The position numbers were made by a program, and so were the translations under genes. Positions 8,355 to 18,139 of a stretch of DNA of 64,000 nucleotides are shown here, in pieces; the stretch's first letter is position 1, and each line of letters begins with the position of its first letter. Location of the stretch: positions 310,001 through 374,000 of the forward strand of contig CAVWGP010000004.1 of the NCBI GenBank assembly GCA_963754645.1, written 5' to 3'. Source of the DNA: CAVWGP01 sp963754645. GTDB lineage: Bacteria; Pseudomonadota; Alphaproteobacteria; Bin65. Below the pieces are notes generated by a model, which was given only the letters and a program-made list of their open reading frames with translations, made no database searches and had not been told where the DNA came from.

Positions 8355-9969
8355 TCAGACGACGAAGTGGTTGGCGTTCAACTGATTCTCGCTCACGCCG
8401 AGGAGATCGGCGATCGCGAAGTTGTTCGCCCCGTCGGTGTGCGTCGTGCCGCCGTTCAGATCGACCATGACCCTGGTGCCGAAGCCCGCATTGCCTGCCG
8501 TGCCGTGCTGGACGAAGTGGATGTAGCCCAGGTCGATCGCCTGCTGGGCGCTGCCGCCGAAGAGCGCCTGCTCGTTGAGAATTAGGAACAGATCGATCCG
8601 ATCGCTGTCGCTGCCGCTGACATCGAAGTCGGTGATCGTGTCGGTGATCGAGACCGACACGAGGCTGCTGGTGTTCTTCGAAAAGATCAAGGTTTTGGCG
8701 GCTTCCAAGAAGACAAAGCGGTCGGCACTGGATTCCGCCGGTCAGCGTATCGGCGCTCACCGCGTCGCCGTAGCCGTCGCCGTAGATCGTGTCGATGCCC
8801 GAGCCGCCCACGATCGTGTCCTTGCCGATCCCGCCGACGAGCGTGTCCGAGCCCGAGCCGCCCTCGACGTGGTCGTCGCCGGCGCCGCCGTTGACGACGT
8901 CGTCTTGGCTGCCGCCGTAGAGAACGTCATGGCCTGCGCCGCCCTCGACGAAGTCCTGGCCGCCGCCGCCATCGATCGTATCGTCGCCACCGCCGCCGGA
9001 AAGCTCATTGTTGCCGATTGAACCGATGATCTCGTCGGCGCTCGAGCTTCCGATCACATTCTCGAAACCGTGTAGGGCGGCATTCGCCGAGACCACCAAG
9101 GTACTAGCGGGAAGATCAGGGAGAAAAGGAACCCCGGAACTGCCGCCGGCGGAAGTTTGATCGACGATGTCGATGCGCAATTTGCCGCTCAATAAATCGA
9201 TCTTGGACGTGATAGTCCCTTCCCCGACCTCATAGAAGCCGCCATCCTCCGAGCGCGCGACATCGCCCCTCAGCTGCGAAAGATCGAGCGTGTCGATGCC
9301 GAAATCGGAGTCGAATTCGCCACCGTACAGTGACGTGTAATTTATGTTGCCGCCAAAGGACATAATTTCGACCCGGAAACGATCGTTGCCGGTGCCGCCG
9401 CGGATATAGGTGTCGAATGCGAGATCGGTCGTGATCGTGTCGTTGTCGGCGCCGCCGGAAGCGCGGACCTTCGTGCCAAAGACATTGATCGTGTCGTTGC
9501 CGCTGCCACCATCCACGCTGTCGAAACTGAATAAGTGGCCGCCTTGGACGGTGATATTATCATTGCCGGTGCCGCCAGCGACCGTATCGACACCGCTCTG
9601 GTCGATGATCGTGTCGTTGCCGGAGCCGCCGTCGAGATAGTCGTCCCCGGCCCCGCCGTTCAGATAATCATTGCCGGCCCCGCCGTACAGTTCATCATGG
9701 TCGTCGAAGAATAAGCTCCCAAAGCCGCTATCGATGAGCGTGTCGTCGCCGCTGCCGCCGATCAGCACGTCGGCGTCCATCCCGCCATCGAGCTCGTCAT
9801 TTCCGCTCCCGCCCCCCAGCGTGTCGTTGCCGTCACCGCCGAAAAGGTGGTCATCGCCATCATTGCCGATCAATACGTCGTCGCCCCCCTCGCCGAAAAA
9901 GACATCTTCTTCCTGGCCAACGCCCTCGAAATGATCGTCGAAATTATAATTTCCGTGCTTTATCGCCAT
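8355..9969 (-). CDS. RTX calcium-binding repeat protein, frameshifted
   Basis: Starts at ATG 9969 behind a good ribosome site (AGAGGAGA). The protein has many GGxGxDxLx nonapeptides (GGDGNDTLGG, GGAGNDYLNG, GGSGNDTIID), which form calcium-binding beta-rolls. Two repeat blocks (about 20-190 and 310-410) are separated by a non-repeat region. The C-terminal part (FVFLEAAKTLIFSKNTSS, DTITDFDVSGSDSDRIDL) resembles the type I secretion tail of RTX proteins and reads in another frame after one extra base near 8731. No type I secretion genes are nearby. There is no catalytic domain, so a structural or surface role is likely. Confidence 0.87.
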
Positions 9970-10368
9970 GGTCCGTCTCCTCTGATTCCGTTGAAGCCAG
10001 GATCGCATGATCGCGGTCCATCCATGGGCGCAAGATTAACCCAGGATGAACCGGCGCGCTGTTCCCTCGGGAACACATCGTCGTCACACAGCGCCGTCAC
10101 ACTTGGGAAAACGCGCCTTACGCGCCGGGAAAAGCGGGAGAAAATCGAACGGCACCGGCGCGGCGCAAGATTTGCCGCGGCCAAATTTTATTCGAGCACC
10201 ACGCTCGATCCGCTTTTTTGTGACGGCCCACACAGCTGCAATCGCCGCGTGTGACCATCGTCATGGGGCGGCGCGCCGCCCTGACGCCGCCGTTATGCCC
10301 CCCAATGCGCGCGACGCGAAGAGGGCGGGTCGGGGACCCGCCCCTACGGAAAATGCGACCGCACTTTC
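9970..10368. other. intergenic region, mostly featureless
   Basis: This lies between the divergent start of the RTX gene and the 3' end of the MocR gene. No credible gene is seen. Around 10325-10352 there is a short palindrome, GGCGGGTCGGGGACCCGCCC, of a kind seen again at 58575-58592. No other structure was recognised. Confidence 0.5.
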
Positions 10369-11763
10369 CTACACCACCTCGCGCCGCGTCCCCGATTTCT
10401 CCGCCAGCGCCAGATCGCGCAGCGTATCGAGGGCGTGGGCGAGGGTGGTCCGGTCCGGGGCGGCGGCGAGCGAGACGCGCACCGCATGCGGCGCCGCGGT
10501 TTGGCCGACGATGAAATCCGAGATCGGCGCCACGCGCACGCCGCGCGCCAGCGCCGCGGCGACGAAGTTTTCGCGGCGCCACGGATCGGGCAAGGTCAGG
10601 ATAATGTGGAACGCATCGGGATGGCCGTCGACGGCGAGGCCCGCGAGCTTCTCGGCCGCGAGACGCTGGCGCTGAGCGGTTTCGGCGCGGGTGCGCAGCA
10701 TGAGGTCGCGCGCCGTGCCGTTCGCGAACCAGCGCCGCGCCACTTCGAACGTCAGCGACGGCAGCGCGCCCGACAGGCTGTAGCGCGTCTCGCCAAGCGC
10801 CTGGGTGAGCGCAGCGGGTGCCACGGGTGCCAGGATCCAGCCGATGCGCAGGCCGGGCGCCACCGCTTTCGAGGCGCTGTTGATGTAGATGGTGCGCGAC
10901 GGCGCCAGGGCCGCGATCGCCGGCGGGCGCTCGGCGGGCAGCAGGCCGTAAACATCGTCCTCGACGATGAGGAGATCGCGTTTCTGGGCGACGGCGACGA
11001 TGTCGCGACGGCGCCGCTCGCCCATCGTCGCCACGGTGGGATTGTGAAAAGTCGGCTGCACGAAAACGACGCGCGCGCCGCTTTCGGCGGCGGCATGGTC
11101 GAGCGCCTCGGGCACCATGCCCTCGCCATCCATCGCGACGCCGATCAGCGGGTGGCCGAAGATGCGCGCATTGTCGATGATGCCGGGATAGGTCATGCGC
11201 TCGGTGAGCGCCGGCGCGCCGGGTTTGAGCAGGGCGGCGAAGGCGACGGCGAGGCCCTGATGCGCGCCGTTTGTGAGCACGATGCGCTCGGGTGCGGCGT
11301 CGAGGCCGAGCGCGCCAAGCCATTTCGCCGCCGCTTCCTTGTGCGGGCGCTGCAGCGGCGCGGTCATGTAGTGCAGCAGGGTTTCGACGCCGCGCTGCTC
11401 GGCGATGGCCTTCAATTCGCGCGCCAGCATCGCGCCGTGCTGCGGGCTGACCGCCATATTGATGCTGAGATCGAGCACGCCGTCGCCGGGCGGTACGTAT
11501 AGTGTCGGACCATCCGCCGCCGGCGGTTTGACATAGGTGCCGCGCCCGACTTCGCCCGAGAGCAGACCGCGCTGTTCGCCCAGCATATAGGCGCGGCTCA
11601 CCGTGCCCACCGTGACCTTGAGCTTCCAGGCCAGATCGCGTTGCGGCGGCAGGCGCGCGCCGGGCGGCAAAGTGCCGCTGTGGATGCCATCCGAGATCGC
11701 GTCGGCGATCCGCTGGTAGATCGGGCCCTTACGGCCCTCAATCTGTGGGAGCCAGTTTGTCAT
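10369..11763 (-). CDS. MocR/PdxR-type GntR-aminotransferase regulator
   Basis: 464 residues. The N-terminal GntR winged helix (about 1-75: GPIYQRIADAISDGIHSG, then LPPQRDLAWKLKVTVGTVSR) is joined to a fold-type I aminotransferase domain. The PLP Schiff-base lysine is in NSASKAVAPGLRIGW (about K299), with the VEDDVYGLL motif before it. Such fusions regulate genes for amino acids, PLP, taurine or GABA; many use PLP as a sensor and control a divergent neighbour. Here the divergent genes are DUF1127, phzF, an EamA transporter and a PLP dehydratase. The inverted repeat just upstream is a candidate operator. Confidence 0.9.
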   Translation of the reverse strand: MTNWLPQIEGRKGPIYQRIADAISDGIHSGTLPPGARLPPQRDLAWKLKVTVGTVSRAYMLGEQRGLLSGEVGRGTYVKPPAADGPTLYVPPGDGVLDLSINMAVSPQHGAMLARELKAIAEQRGVETLLHYMTAPLQRPHKEAAAKWLGALGLDAAPERIVLTNGAHQGLAVAFAALLKPGAPALTERMTYPGIIDNARIFGHPLIGVAMDGEGMVPEALDHAAAESGARVVFVQPTFHNPTVATMGERRRRDIVAVAQKRDLLIVEDDVYGLLPAERPPAIAALAPSRTIYINSASKAVAPGLRIGWILAPVAPAALTQALGETRYSLSGALPSLTFEVARRWFANGTARDLMLRTRAETAQRQRLAAEKLAGLAVDGHPDAFHIILTLPDPWRRENFVAAALARGVRVAPISDFIVGQTAAPHAVRVSLAAAPDRTTLAHALDTLRDLALAEKSGTRREVV

Positions 11764-11777
11764 GGTTCAATGTTTAA

Positions 11778-11824
11778 ATTGACACCGGTATTTTTGTCAA
11801 TAGGATCGATTCAATAGATCGATC
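11778..11824. promoter_or_regulatory. paired inverted repeats upstream of the MocR gene
   Basis: ATTGACA at 11778-11784 and TGTCAAT at 11795-11801 form a perfect 7-bp inverted repeat with a 10-base spacer. On the minus strand the right half reads TTGACA, a good -35 box for the MocR gene. A second one, GATCGAT (11804-11810) with ATCGATC (11818-11824), follows. The position suggests an autoregulatory operator in the divergent promoter region. This is inferred only. Confidence 0.45.
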
Positions 11825-11986
11825 ATCACAAGATTGATCCTGTCAATGCGCCGAAGGTGGCCAAGCAGGCCCAAGATGCCCATGAAATATATTGGGCGCC
11901 TTCGGCAAGAATGAGAGGAATGATCTTGTTTTGTTCGAGCAAAAATCAATCAGGGAGATACAATCGAACTTTTTCGGAGAATTGTC

Positions 11987-12220
11987 ATGGTTGAATGTAC
12001 CAATTCAATGCCGCCCGCCACCACCGTGGCATCCCGGCCTTCATTCTGGGGCCGGCTGCAGCGTTTTCCCGCCACTGTCTTCGCCGTCTTGCTGCGCTGC
12101 CAGGAAAGGGCGGAAGAACGCCATGCGCTCGAGAGCCTCAGCGACCATATGCTGAAAGACATGGGCATCAGCCGCGGCGATGCGGTAAGCGAAGCCCGCA
12201 AGCCGTTCTGGCGCGATTGA
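11987..12220 (+). CDS. small DUF1127 protein
   Basis: 77 residues beginning at ATG 11987, with GGAGAA about eight bases upstream. The C-terminal part, ERHALESLSDHMLKDMGISR, is a typical DUF1127 helix pair. The N-terminus (FWGRLQRFPATVFAVLLRC) could be an amphipathic or membrane-associated helix. It is 30 bp upstream of phzF and probably cotranscribed with it. It differs in length and N-terminus from the DUF1127 protein at 3162-3548. Role unknown. Confidence 0.72.
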   Translation: MVECTNSMPPATTVASRPSFWGRLQRFPATVFAVLLRCQERAEERHALESLSDHMLKDMGISRGDAVSEARKPFWRD

Positions 12221-12250
12221 GCGCGGCGCAAAATATTTCCGGAGGATCGA

Positions 12251-13060
12251 ATGCGAATCCCGCTCTATCAAGTCGACGCCTTCACCAACAAGGTTTTCGG
12301 CGGCAATCCGGCCGCGATCTGCCCGCTCGACGCGTGGATCGCCGACGACCTGATGCAGAAGATCGCCAACGAAAACAATTTGTCGGAAACGGCCTATTTC
12401 GTCGCGCGCGCGGCGGCGGGCGAATACGATATCCGCTGGTTCACGCCGGCCGCCGAAGTCGATCTCGCCGGCCATCCGACTTTGGCGACGGCGTGGCACA
12501 TTTTCAATCGCATGGCGCCCAGGCTCGAGCGCGCGATTTTTCACACCAAGCTCGGCGACCGTCTCGTCGTCGCGCGCGAGGGCGGCAAGCTGGCGATGGA
12601 TTTCCCGTCGCGCCCGCCCAAGCCGGCCGATATCGGCGATGTCGCGGGCGCGATCGGCGTCAAGCCCGCCGAAGTGCTGCTGTCGCGCGACGGCTTCGCC
12701 GTGCTCGCCGACGAAATGCAGGTCCGCGCGCTCAAGCCCGACATGGGCAAGGTCGCGGCGTTGGAAGGCATGGGCCTGATCGTCACCGCGCGCGCGCGCG
12801 GCGGCGGCGGCGCGCCAGAGGGCGCGTGCGATTTCGTCTCGCGCTTCTTCGCGCCCAAGCACGATATTCCGGAGGATCCGGTCACCGGCTCGGCGCATTG
12901 CACGCTCATTCCCTATTGGGCCGGCAAACTCGGCAAAACCGAAATGTTCGCGCGCCAGGTCTCGGCGCGCGGCGGCGAAATCTGGTGCCGCCACAACGGC
13001 GCCCGCGTCACCATCGCCGGCCACTGCGCGCCCTATCTCGAAGGCACGATCGAGATATGA
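12251..13060 (+). CDS. PhzF family isomerase-like protein
   Basis: 269 residues, the usual length. The N-terminal strand YQVDAFTNKVFGGNPAAICP, catalytic Glu in ENNLSETAYFV (about residue 45) and DLAGHPTLATAWHIF are classic PhzF features. The second half has DFVSRFFAPKHDIPEDPVTG and SAHCTLIPYW. PhzF isomerises a dihydro-hydroxyanthranilate in phenazine synthesis; most homologues, as here without phz neighbours, act on unknown metabolites. Its TGA overlaps the start of the EamA transporter by four bases, so the two are coupled. Confidence 0.92.
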   Translation: MRIPLYQVDAFTNKVFGGNPAAICPLDAWIADDLMQKIANENNLSETAYFVARAAAGEYDIRWFTPAAEVDLAGHPTLATAWHIFNRMAPRLERAIFHTKLGDRLVVAREGGKLAMDFPSRPPKPADIGDVAGAIGVKPAEVLLSRDGFAVLADEMQVRALKPDMGKVAALEGMGLIVTARARGGGGAPEGACDFVSRFFAPKHDIPEDPVTGSAHCTLIPYWAGKLGKTEMFARQVSARGGEIWCRHNGARVTIAGHCAPYLEGTIEI

Positions 13061-13938
13061 ATGCCGCGCCGCCGTTGCCGCTGATCGCGGCGGTGACGGC
13101 GGTCGTGATCTGGGGCGGCACGCCGATCGCGACGCGCATTGCCGTGAACGCGCTCGATCCGGCGATGGTCGGCATGATGCGAACCTTGCTCGCGGCCGCG
13201 CTGGCGCTGCCGCTGATCCTCGTTTTCCGCCTGCCGCGCCCCGCGGCGCGCGCCACTTTCCACCCGCTCGTCGCCGCGGCGCTTTGCGCCTATGTCGCCT
13301 TTCCGATCCTGTTCAGCATCGGCGCCGAGCGCACCACGGCGGCCCATGCCGGCCTCATCCTGGCGCTGCAGCCCGCCGTCACCGCGCTTGCCGCGCACAT
13401 CGCCGAACGCACTTGGCCGAGCCGGCGCTGGGCGCTCGGCGCCGCAATCGCGGCCGCGGGCGCCGCGGCGCTGGTGCATTTCCGCATCGGCATCGCCGAA
13501 GGCACGGACACGAGCTGGGTCGGCGACTTGATGATTTTCGCCGCCGGCGCCTCGGCCTCGATCGGCTACGTCATCGGCGGCAAGGTCGCGCGCGGTTTTC
13601 CCGCGGTCGGCGTTACGCTGTGGGGGCTCGCGATCGGCGCGCTGGCGCTTCTCCCGCTCTTCGCCTGGCGCGCCGGCGGAACCGCATGGAGCGCGGTAAC
13701 GGCCGATGCCTGGCTCGCCGTCGCCTATCTCGCCTTCGCGGTCTCGTCGTTGGGCTATGTGCTGTGGTATTGGGCTCTGGCGCGGCGCAGCATGGCGCGC
13801 ACCGGCACGCTGCAATTTCTTCAGCCGGTCGCGAGCCTGGTCTTTGCCGCGCTCATTCTGTCCGAGCCGCTGACCTGGCCGCTGCTCGCCACCGCCGGCG
13901 TGATTCTCGCCGGCACGCTCCTTGCGCAACGAGGCTGA
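13057..13938 (+). CDS. EamA/DMT family transporter
   Basis: 293 residues, starting at an ATG that overlaps the phzF stop (ATGA). About ten hydrophobic helices form two EamA repeats. The first begins IAAVTAVVIWGGTPIATRIA; the second starts at WVGDLMIFAAGASASIGYVI and ends with FLQPVASLVFAALILSEPLT. The family includes exporters of amino acids and metabolites such as YdcZ and RhaT relatives. Operon position between phzF and a PLP dehydratase suggests amino-acid or metabolite efflux. The substrate is unknown. Confidence 0.9.
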   Translation: MNAAPPLPLIAAVTAVVIWGGTPIATRIAVNALDPAMVGMMRTLLAAALALPLILVFRLPRPAARATFHPLVAAALCAYVAFPILFSIGAERTTAAHAGLILALQPAVTALAAHIAERTWPSRRWALGAAIAAAGAAALVHFRIGIAEGTDTSWVGDLMIFAAGASASIGYVIGGKVARGFPAVGVTLWGLAIGALALLPLFAWRAGGTAWSAVTADAWLAVAYLAFAVSSLGYVLWYWALARRSMARTGTLQFLQPVASLVFAALILSEPLTWPLLATAGVILAGTLLAQRG

Positions 13939-13943
13939 GAACA

Positions 13944-14906
13944 ATGCCCGCCCACACGCTCGCCGATCTCGAAGCCGCCGCCGCGCTGGTGCATGGCGTG
14001 ATGCCGCCGACGCCGCAGCATCGCTGGCCGCTCTTGGCCGCGCGCGCCGGCGCCGAGGTTTGGGTCAAGCACGAGAACCACACGCCGGCCGGCGCTTTCA
14101 AGGTGCGCGGTGGAATCGTGTGCATGGAGCGCATGAAGGCCGAGCGCCCGGGCCTCGCCGGAATTATCACGGCGACGCGCGGCAATCACGGCCAGAGCGT
14201 GGCCTATGGCGCCAAGCGCGTCGGCCTGTCCGCCGTCGTCGTCGTCCCGTACGGCAACAGCGTCGAGAAGAACGCGGCGATGAAGGCGCTGGGCGCGGAA
14301 CTGATCGAGCACGGCCACGATTTCGAGGCCGCCGTCGCCGAGGCGCGCCGGCTCTCCGAGGCGCGCGGGCTTTACATGCTGCCCTCGTTCCATCCCTGGC
14401 TCGTGCAAGGCGTCGCGAGCTACAGCCTGGAATTGTTCCGCGCCGTGCCCGATCTCGATGCCCTCTACGTTCCGATCGGCTTGGGTTCGGGCATTTGCGG
14501 CGCCATCGCGGCGCGCGACGCGCTCGGCTTGCGCGCGGAGATTGTCGGCGTCGTCGCCGAGAACGCGCCGTGCTACGCGCTGTCCTTCGCCGCCGGCGCG
14601 CCGGTTTCGACCAACAGTTCCGACACGATGGCCGACGGCGTCGCGGTGCGCGTGCCCAATGCCGACGCCTTCGCCGATATCCGCGCCGGCGCCGCGCGCA
14701 TCCTGCGCGTGAGCGAGGCCGCGATCAAAGCCGCGATGCGCCATTATTTCACCGACACCCACAACCTCGCCGAAGGCGCCGGCGCCGCGCCGCTCGCCGG
14801 CCTGCTGCAGGAAAAAGAGAAGCAGCGCGGCAAAAAAATCGGGCTGGTGCTCTCGGGTGGCAATATCGATATAGGGTTGTATCGCGGCGTGCTCGCGGAA
14901 GGATAA
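13944..14906 (+). CDS. PLP-dependent threonine/serine dehydratase
   Basis: 320 residues, fold-type II PLP enzyme. The cofactor lysine is in the GAFKVRGG segment (about residue 54), with ATRGNHGQSVAYGAK as the Asn loop, GLGSGICGAIA as the glycine-rich phosphate site, and LSGGNIDIGLY at the C-terminus. It lacks a C-terminal ACT domain, like catabolic threonine dehydratase or serine racemase-type proteins. It begins five bases after the transporter stop and completes a phzF-eamA-dehydratase operon. It could also be a hydroxyaspartate dehydratase. A palindromic repeat follows the stop by about 12 bp. Confidence 0.88.
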   Translation: MPAHTLADLEAAAALVHGVMPPTPQHRWPLLAARAGAEVWVKHENHTPAGAFKVRGGIVCMERMKAERPGLAGIITATRGNHGQSVAYGAKRVGLSAVVVVPYGNSVEKNAAMKALGAELIEHGHDFEAAVAEARRLSEARGLYMLPSFHPWLVQGVASYSLELFRAVPDLDALYVPIGLGSGICGAIAARDALGLRAEIVGVVAENAPCYALSFAAGAPVSTNSSDTMADGVAVRVPNADAFADIRAGAARILRVSEAAIKAAMRHYFTDTHNLAEGAGAAPLAGLLQEKEKQRGKKIGLVLSGGNIDIGLYRGVLAEG

Positions 14907-14917
14907 TAGAAGTAAAG

Positions 14918-15014
14918 TGAACCACGGAGACACGGAGGCACGGAGGAGAATTTTCGCGCGCTGCGGGCGCGCATAAAATTCTTTCTTCTCCGTGCCTCCG
15001 TGCCTCCGTGGTAA
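14918..15014. repeat. palindromic intergenic repeat, CACGGAGG-arm type
   Basis: Left arm TGAACCACGGAGACACGGAG, core GCGCGC-TGC-GGGCGCGC, right arm TCCGTGCCTCCGTGCCTCCG then TGGT. It sits between the dehydratase stop and the alaX start, in co-directional genes, and can form a terminator-like hairpin. Confidence 0.88.
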
Positions 15015-15086
15015 AACTTTCTTGGCGCCGGTTTGACTTTGGCCATCGAGCACCGCATCGTCGGCGCAAATAATCCTGGGTGACGC

Positions 15087-15803
15087 ATGACCGAAGAGCT
15101 TTTCCGCGGCGACGGCTATCTGAAATCCTGCCCCGCCACGATCGCCGAAGTCCGGCCGAACGGCGTGGTGCTCGATCGCACGGTGTTCTATTACGAAAGC
15201 GGCGGGCAGCCGGGCGATAGCGGCAGTTTCACGCTCGCCGACGGCGGCACGATCGAGATCGCCGACACCAAGCGCGACCGCGAGAGCGGCGCGATCCTGC
15301 ATATATTGAAATCGCCCGCCGACGCCGTGCGCCTCGCGCCCGGCGCCGCCGTCACCGCCGCGATCGATTGGGCGCGGCGCCATCGCCATATGCGCATCCA
15401 CACCTGCCTGCATCTGATGTGCAACGTCATCAAGGGCCAGGTGACGGGCGGCCAGATCGGCGACGGCAAGGGTCGCCTCGATTTCAACGTCGCCACCGAC
15501 GCCCTCGACCGCGCCCATATCGAGGGCGAGCTCAACCGCCTGATCCGCGAGGATCACCCGGTCGCCGCGCGCTGGATCAGCGACGCCGAGCTGGCGGCCG
15601 GGCCCGATCTCGTGCGCACCATGTCGGTCAAGCCGCCGAGCGGCCAAGGCAAGGTGCGGTTGATGGACATTCCCGGCGTCGATCTGCAACCCTGCGGCGG
15701 CACGCATGTGGCGCGCACCGGCGAGATCGGCGCGGTCACGGTTGCCAAGATCGAAAACAAGGGCAAGCAGAACCGCCGCGTCACCGTGCAATTCGCCGAG
15801 TAA
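15087..15803 (+). CDS. alaX: alanyl-tRNA editing protein
   Basis: 238 residues. This free-standing editing domain hydrolyses Ser-tRNA(Ala) and Gly-tRNA(Ala). The zinc ligands are visible: HTCLH (H105, H109) and CGGTH (C203, H207), as in the editing domain of AlaRS. The N-terminal GGQPGDSGSF segment is also conserved. It is separated from the dehydratase by a palindromic repeat. The length fits a compact AlaX type. Confidence 0.92.
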   Translation: MTEELFRGDGYLKSCPATIAEVRPNGVVLDRTVFYYESGGQPGDSGSFTLADGGTIEIADTKRDRESGAILHILKSPADAVRLAPGAAVTAAIDWARRHRHMRIHTCLHLMCNVIKGQVTGGQIGDGKGRLDFNVATDALDRAHIEGELNRLIREDHPVAARWISDAELAAGPDLVRTMSVKPPSGQGKVRLMDIPGVDLQPCGGTHVARTGEIGAVTVAKIENKGKQNRRVTVQFAE

Positions 15804-15818
15804 GGCGAGGCGACGCTG

Positions 15819-17247
15819 ATGGCAGATCCCGCGCACCTCGATCTGGCTCGACAGGGGCGTAAAGTCATGGAATGAGCATTGGAATAGATTCGGTGTCGCA
15901 CCGCTGGACTTTTCCGGCGTCGATTTTTCCATTGAGGAAAATCGATCAATTTTATTCGCGGGTTTTCGGTTTTACGGCGAAGCAAATTTCGCCGGCGCCA
16001 AATTTGGCGACGCGCCGCAAGCGTATGAAGATAAGCCCTATGACTCCGTTGCTAATGGCGTACCTGCGGACGGCGCCGCAATATTTATCGGCGCTGTTTT
16101 TGACGGAAACGCTGATTTTTCGAGCTGCCGCTTTGGGCAAGGTGCCAATTTCAATGCGGCAATATTCCTAAAGGACGCAAATTTCGGAAATGGGTGCCAG
16201 TTTGGACGCAATATTCGATTTGAAGGTGCGGTCTTCTGCGGAAAGACAACTTTCAACAATGCTTCATTTGATGGCCATTGCAGCTTTCGTGGTTGGGCCG
16301 ACAGAAGTCACAGATTTGACGATTTCAAGAGGCTACAATCTCTAGTCCCCCCAAATCAGCAACTTGCTTGGTTTATGATCCAACCGAATCCTTCGATGCG
16401 AACGTCATTTGGAGATGCCCTCTTTGGCGGAGCCAAGTTTCGCGGGCGGCTTGATTTCGAGAAACGAACGCTGAATGGCGAACTTGATTTTTCTCACGCG
16501 ACTTTTGACTATCCTCCCTCTTTCATCGGGACGGAAAAGCGGGAACGGCTCAATTTTGCGAATGCGCAGTTTCGACTCGTCAACCAAACGGCGTCACAGT
16601 ATAGCAAATCGGAGACAACGGCGGATTTTCGCCGCCTACGAGGGATTGCAAAAGAGATCCACGCTACTGATGCGGAGCGCGATCTATTCATACTTGAGCG
16701 CAAGGCGGAAGCTCAGGCGATCTGGCGGCGCGCTTTAGGCGCGTCGTGGCACCGCCCATTGCGCAAGATCCTGAATTTCTTGCGTGCGATTTGGGCGAGC
16801 ACCCTTCTATTCGCTTATTGGGGCACGTCGAATTCCGGTCGCAGCATTCTTCGCCCGCTGCTGTGGCTCGGCCTCGCCAATTACGCTGCCTATCTGTTTT
16901 ACGAGGGCGCCATCGTCCCCAAGACGACGGTCGTCGGCCGCACCGCGCGCGGCACCTGGGGCTGGATGAAGTCGCTGGTGTCGAGCGAGGGCACGACGAC
17001 GACGTCGGCGATCGCGCCCGAGCAATACCGGGCGCTGTTCGAATTCTGGTGGAGTTCCGCCGTGCCGCTCGGCACGCTGCCGCGCGCCGCCTATGAGAAG
17101 GCCGTGACGACGCTGTTCGGCGCCGCCGGCGCGCCGTGGTTCGTCCATGTCGGCCAGGGCGCGCATTTCGCGCTCAACGCGCTGTTCCTGTTCCTGATCG
17201 CGCTGGCGCTGCGCAATCATTTCCGGGTGAGCGGGCCGGGCGGTTAG
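15819..17247 (+). CDS. pentapeptide-repeat membrane protein, frameshifted near its start
   Basis: The start MADPAHLDLARQG (15819) and the continuation VKSWNEHWNRFG lie in adjacent frames. One extra G in the GGGG run near 15853 explains this. A right-handed quadrilateral helix of AxF/AxL-type pentads follows (LDFSGVDFS, ANFAGAKFGD, ADFSSCRFGQGANF, ANFGNGCQF, TTFNNASFDG). A linker (about 250-310) leads to hydrophobic segments (IWASTLLFAYWG, LLWLGLANYAAYLFY, FALNALFLFLIALALR). About 475 residues in total. Codon use and GC content of the repeat part are lower than in flanking genes, hinting at transfer. The stop overlaps the convergent folP stop. The biochemical role is unknown. Confidence 0.78.
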
Positions 17248-18053
17248 AGAAGTTCGACCACGGCGAGTGCCGCCTTGGTCGCCGCCACGTCGTGGACGCG
17301 CAAGATCCGCGCGCCGTTGCGCACGGCTTCGATGGCGGCGGCGATGGAGGAGGTGAGCTTGATCTCGGGCGCCGCGTCTTTCGGCGCGAATTTGCGCGAG
17401 GCGCCGACGCAGAGCGGGTGGCCGAGCGCGGCGAGCGCGTTGAGGCCGTGCAGCAAAGCGAGATTGTGCCGGCGCTGCTTGCCGAAGCCCAGGCCGGGAT
17501 CGAGCGCCACGCGCTCGCGCGGCAGGCCGGCGGCGACGCAGGCGGCGAGGCGGGCGGCGAGATAGTCGCGCACTTCGGCAACAACGTCGCCGTAGTCGGG
17601 CGCGCGGTTCATCTCGGCGGGCGCGCCCTTGCTGTGGCCGAGGATGACGCAGGCTTTGCGCGCCGCGACGATTTCGAGGCAACCCTTGCCGGTCAGCGCG
17701 AACACGTCGTTGACGATCGCGGCGCCGGCGTCGAGCGCGGCCGCCATGATCTCGGGCTTGTAGGTGTCGATCGAAAGCACGGCGCCGCAGCCGCGCAGCC
17801 CTTCGATCGCCGGCAGCGCGCGCCGGCGCTCTTCGTCGAGCGAAACCGGCGATGCACCGGGCCGCGTCGACTCGCCGCCGATATCGAGGATCGCGGCACC
17901 CTCGGCAATGAGGCGCCGGCCGTGGGCGATCGCCTTGTCGGCGGCGAAAAAATCGCCGCCGTCGGAGAAACTATCGGGCGTGACATTGACCACGCCCATC
18001 AGAATCGGGCGGTCGAGGGCGAGGCCGGCGAAGGCGAGCGGGGCGGGCGGCAT
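17244..18053 (-). CDS. folP: dihydropteroate synthase
   Basis: 269 residues. Joins pABA and dihydropterin pyrophosphate in folate synthesis. Conserved segments: MGVVNVTPDSFSDGG, DIGGESTRPGA, LSIDTYKPEI, VNDVFAL, LGHSKG (MHS/MK-like loop), LDPGLGFGKQ and CVGASRK. The order ftsH-folP is the usual one, but here a toxin-antitoxin pair and a decayed second folP separate them. The stop overlaps the convergent pentapeptide-repeat gene by three bases. Confidence 0.93.
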   Translation of the reverse strand: MPPAPLAFAGLALDRPILMGVVNVTPDSFSDGGDFFAADKAIAHGRRLIAEGAAILDIGGESTRPGASPVSLDEERRRALPAIEGLRGCGAVLSIDTYKPEIMAAALDAGAAIVNDVFALTGKGCLEIVAARKACVILGHSKGAPAEMNRAPDYGDVVAEVRDYLAARLAACVAAGLPRERVALDPGLGFGKQRRHNLALLHGLNALAALGHPLCVGASRKFAPKDAAPEIKLTSSIAAAIEAVRNGARILRVHDVAATKAALAVVELL

Positions 18054-18139
18054 CGGTGGAGATTGGGCGTCGGTTTTTCCAAGATAATCGGTGAGCCAGT
18101 ATACTTGCTCTGGCTTCGCGCAAGGGCTTAAAATGGCGC

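Noticed and set aside
8355..9969. RTX protein as a pore-forming toxin
   Set aside because: Only calcium-binding repeats and a secretion-like tail are visible; no hydrophobic pore domain, acyltransferase or type I exporter is nearby.
13821..15932. 703-residue minus-strand frame over the dehydratase and alaX
   Set aside because: Shadow of the plus-strand genes; it runs through the palindromic repeat and lacks any family motif.
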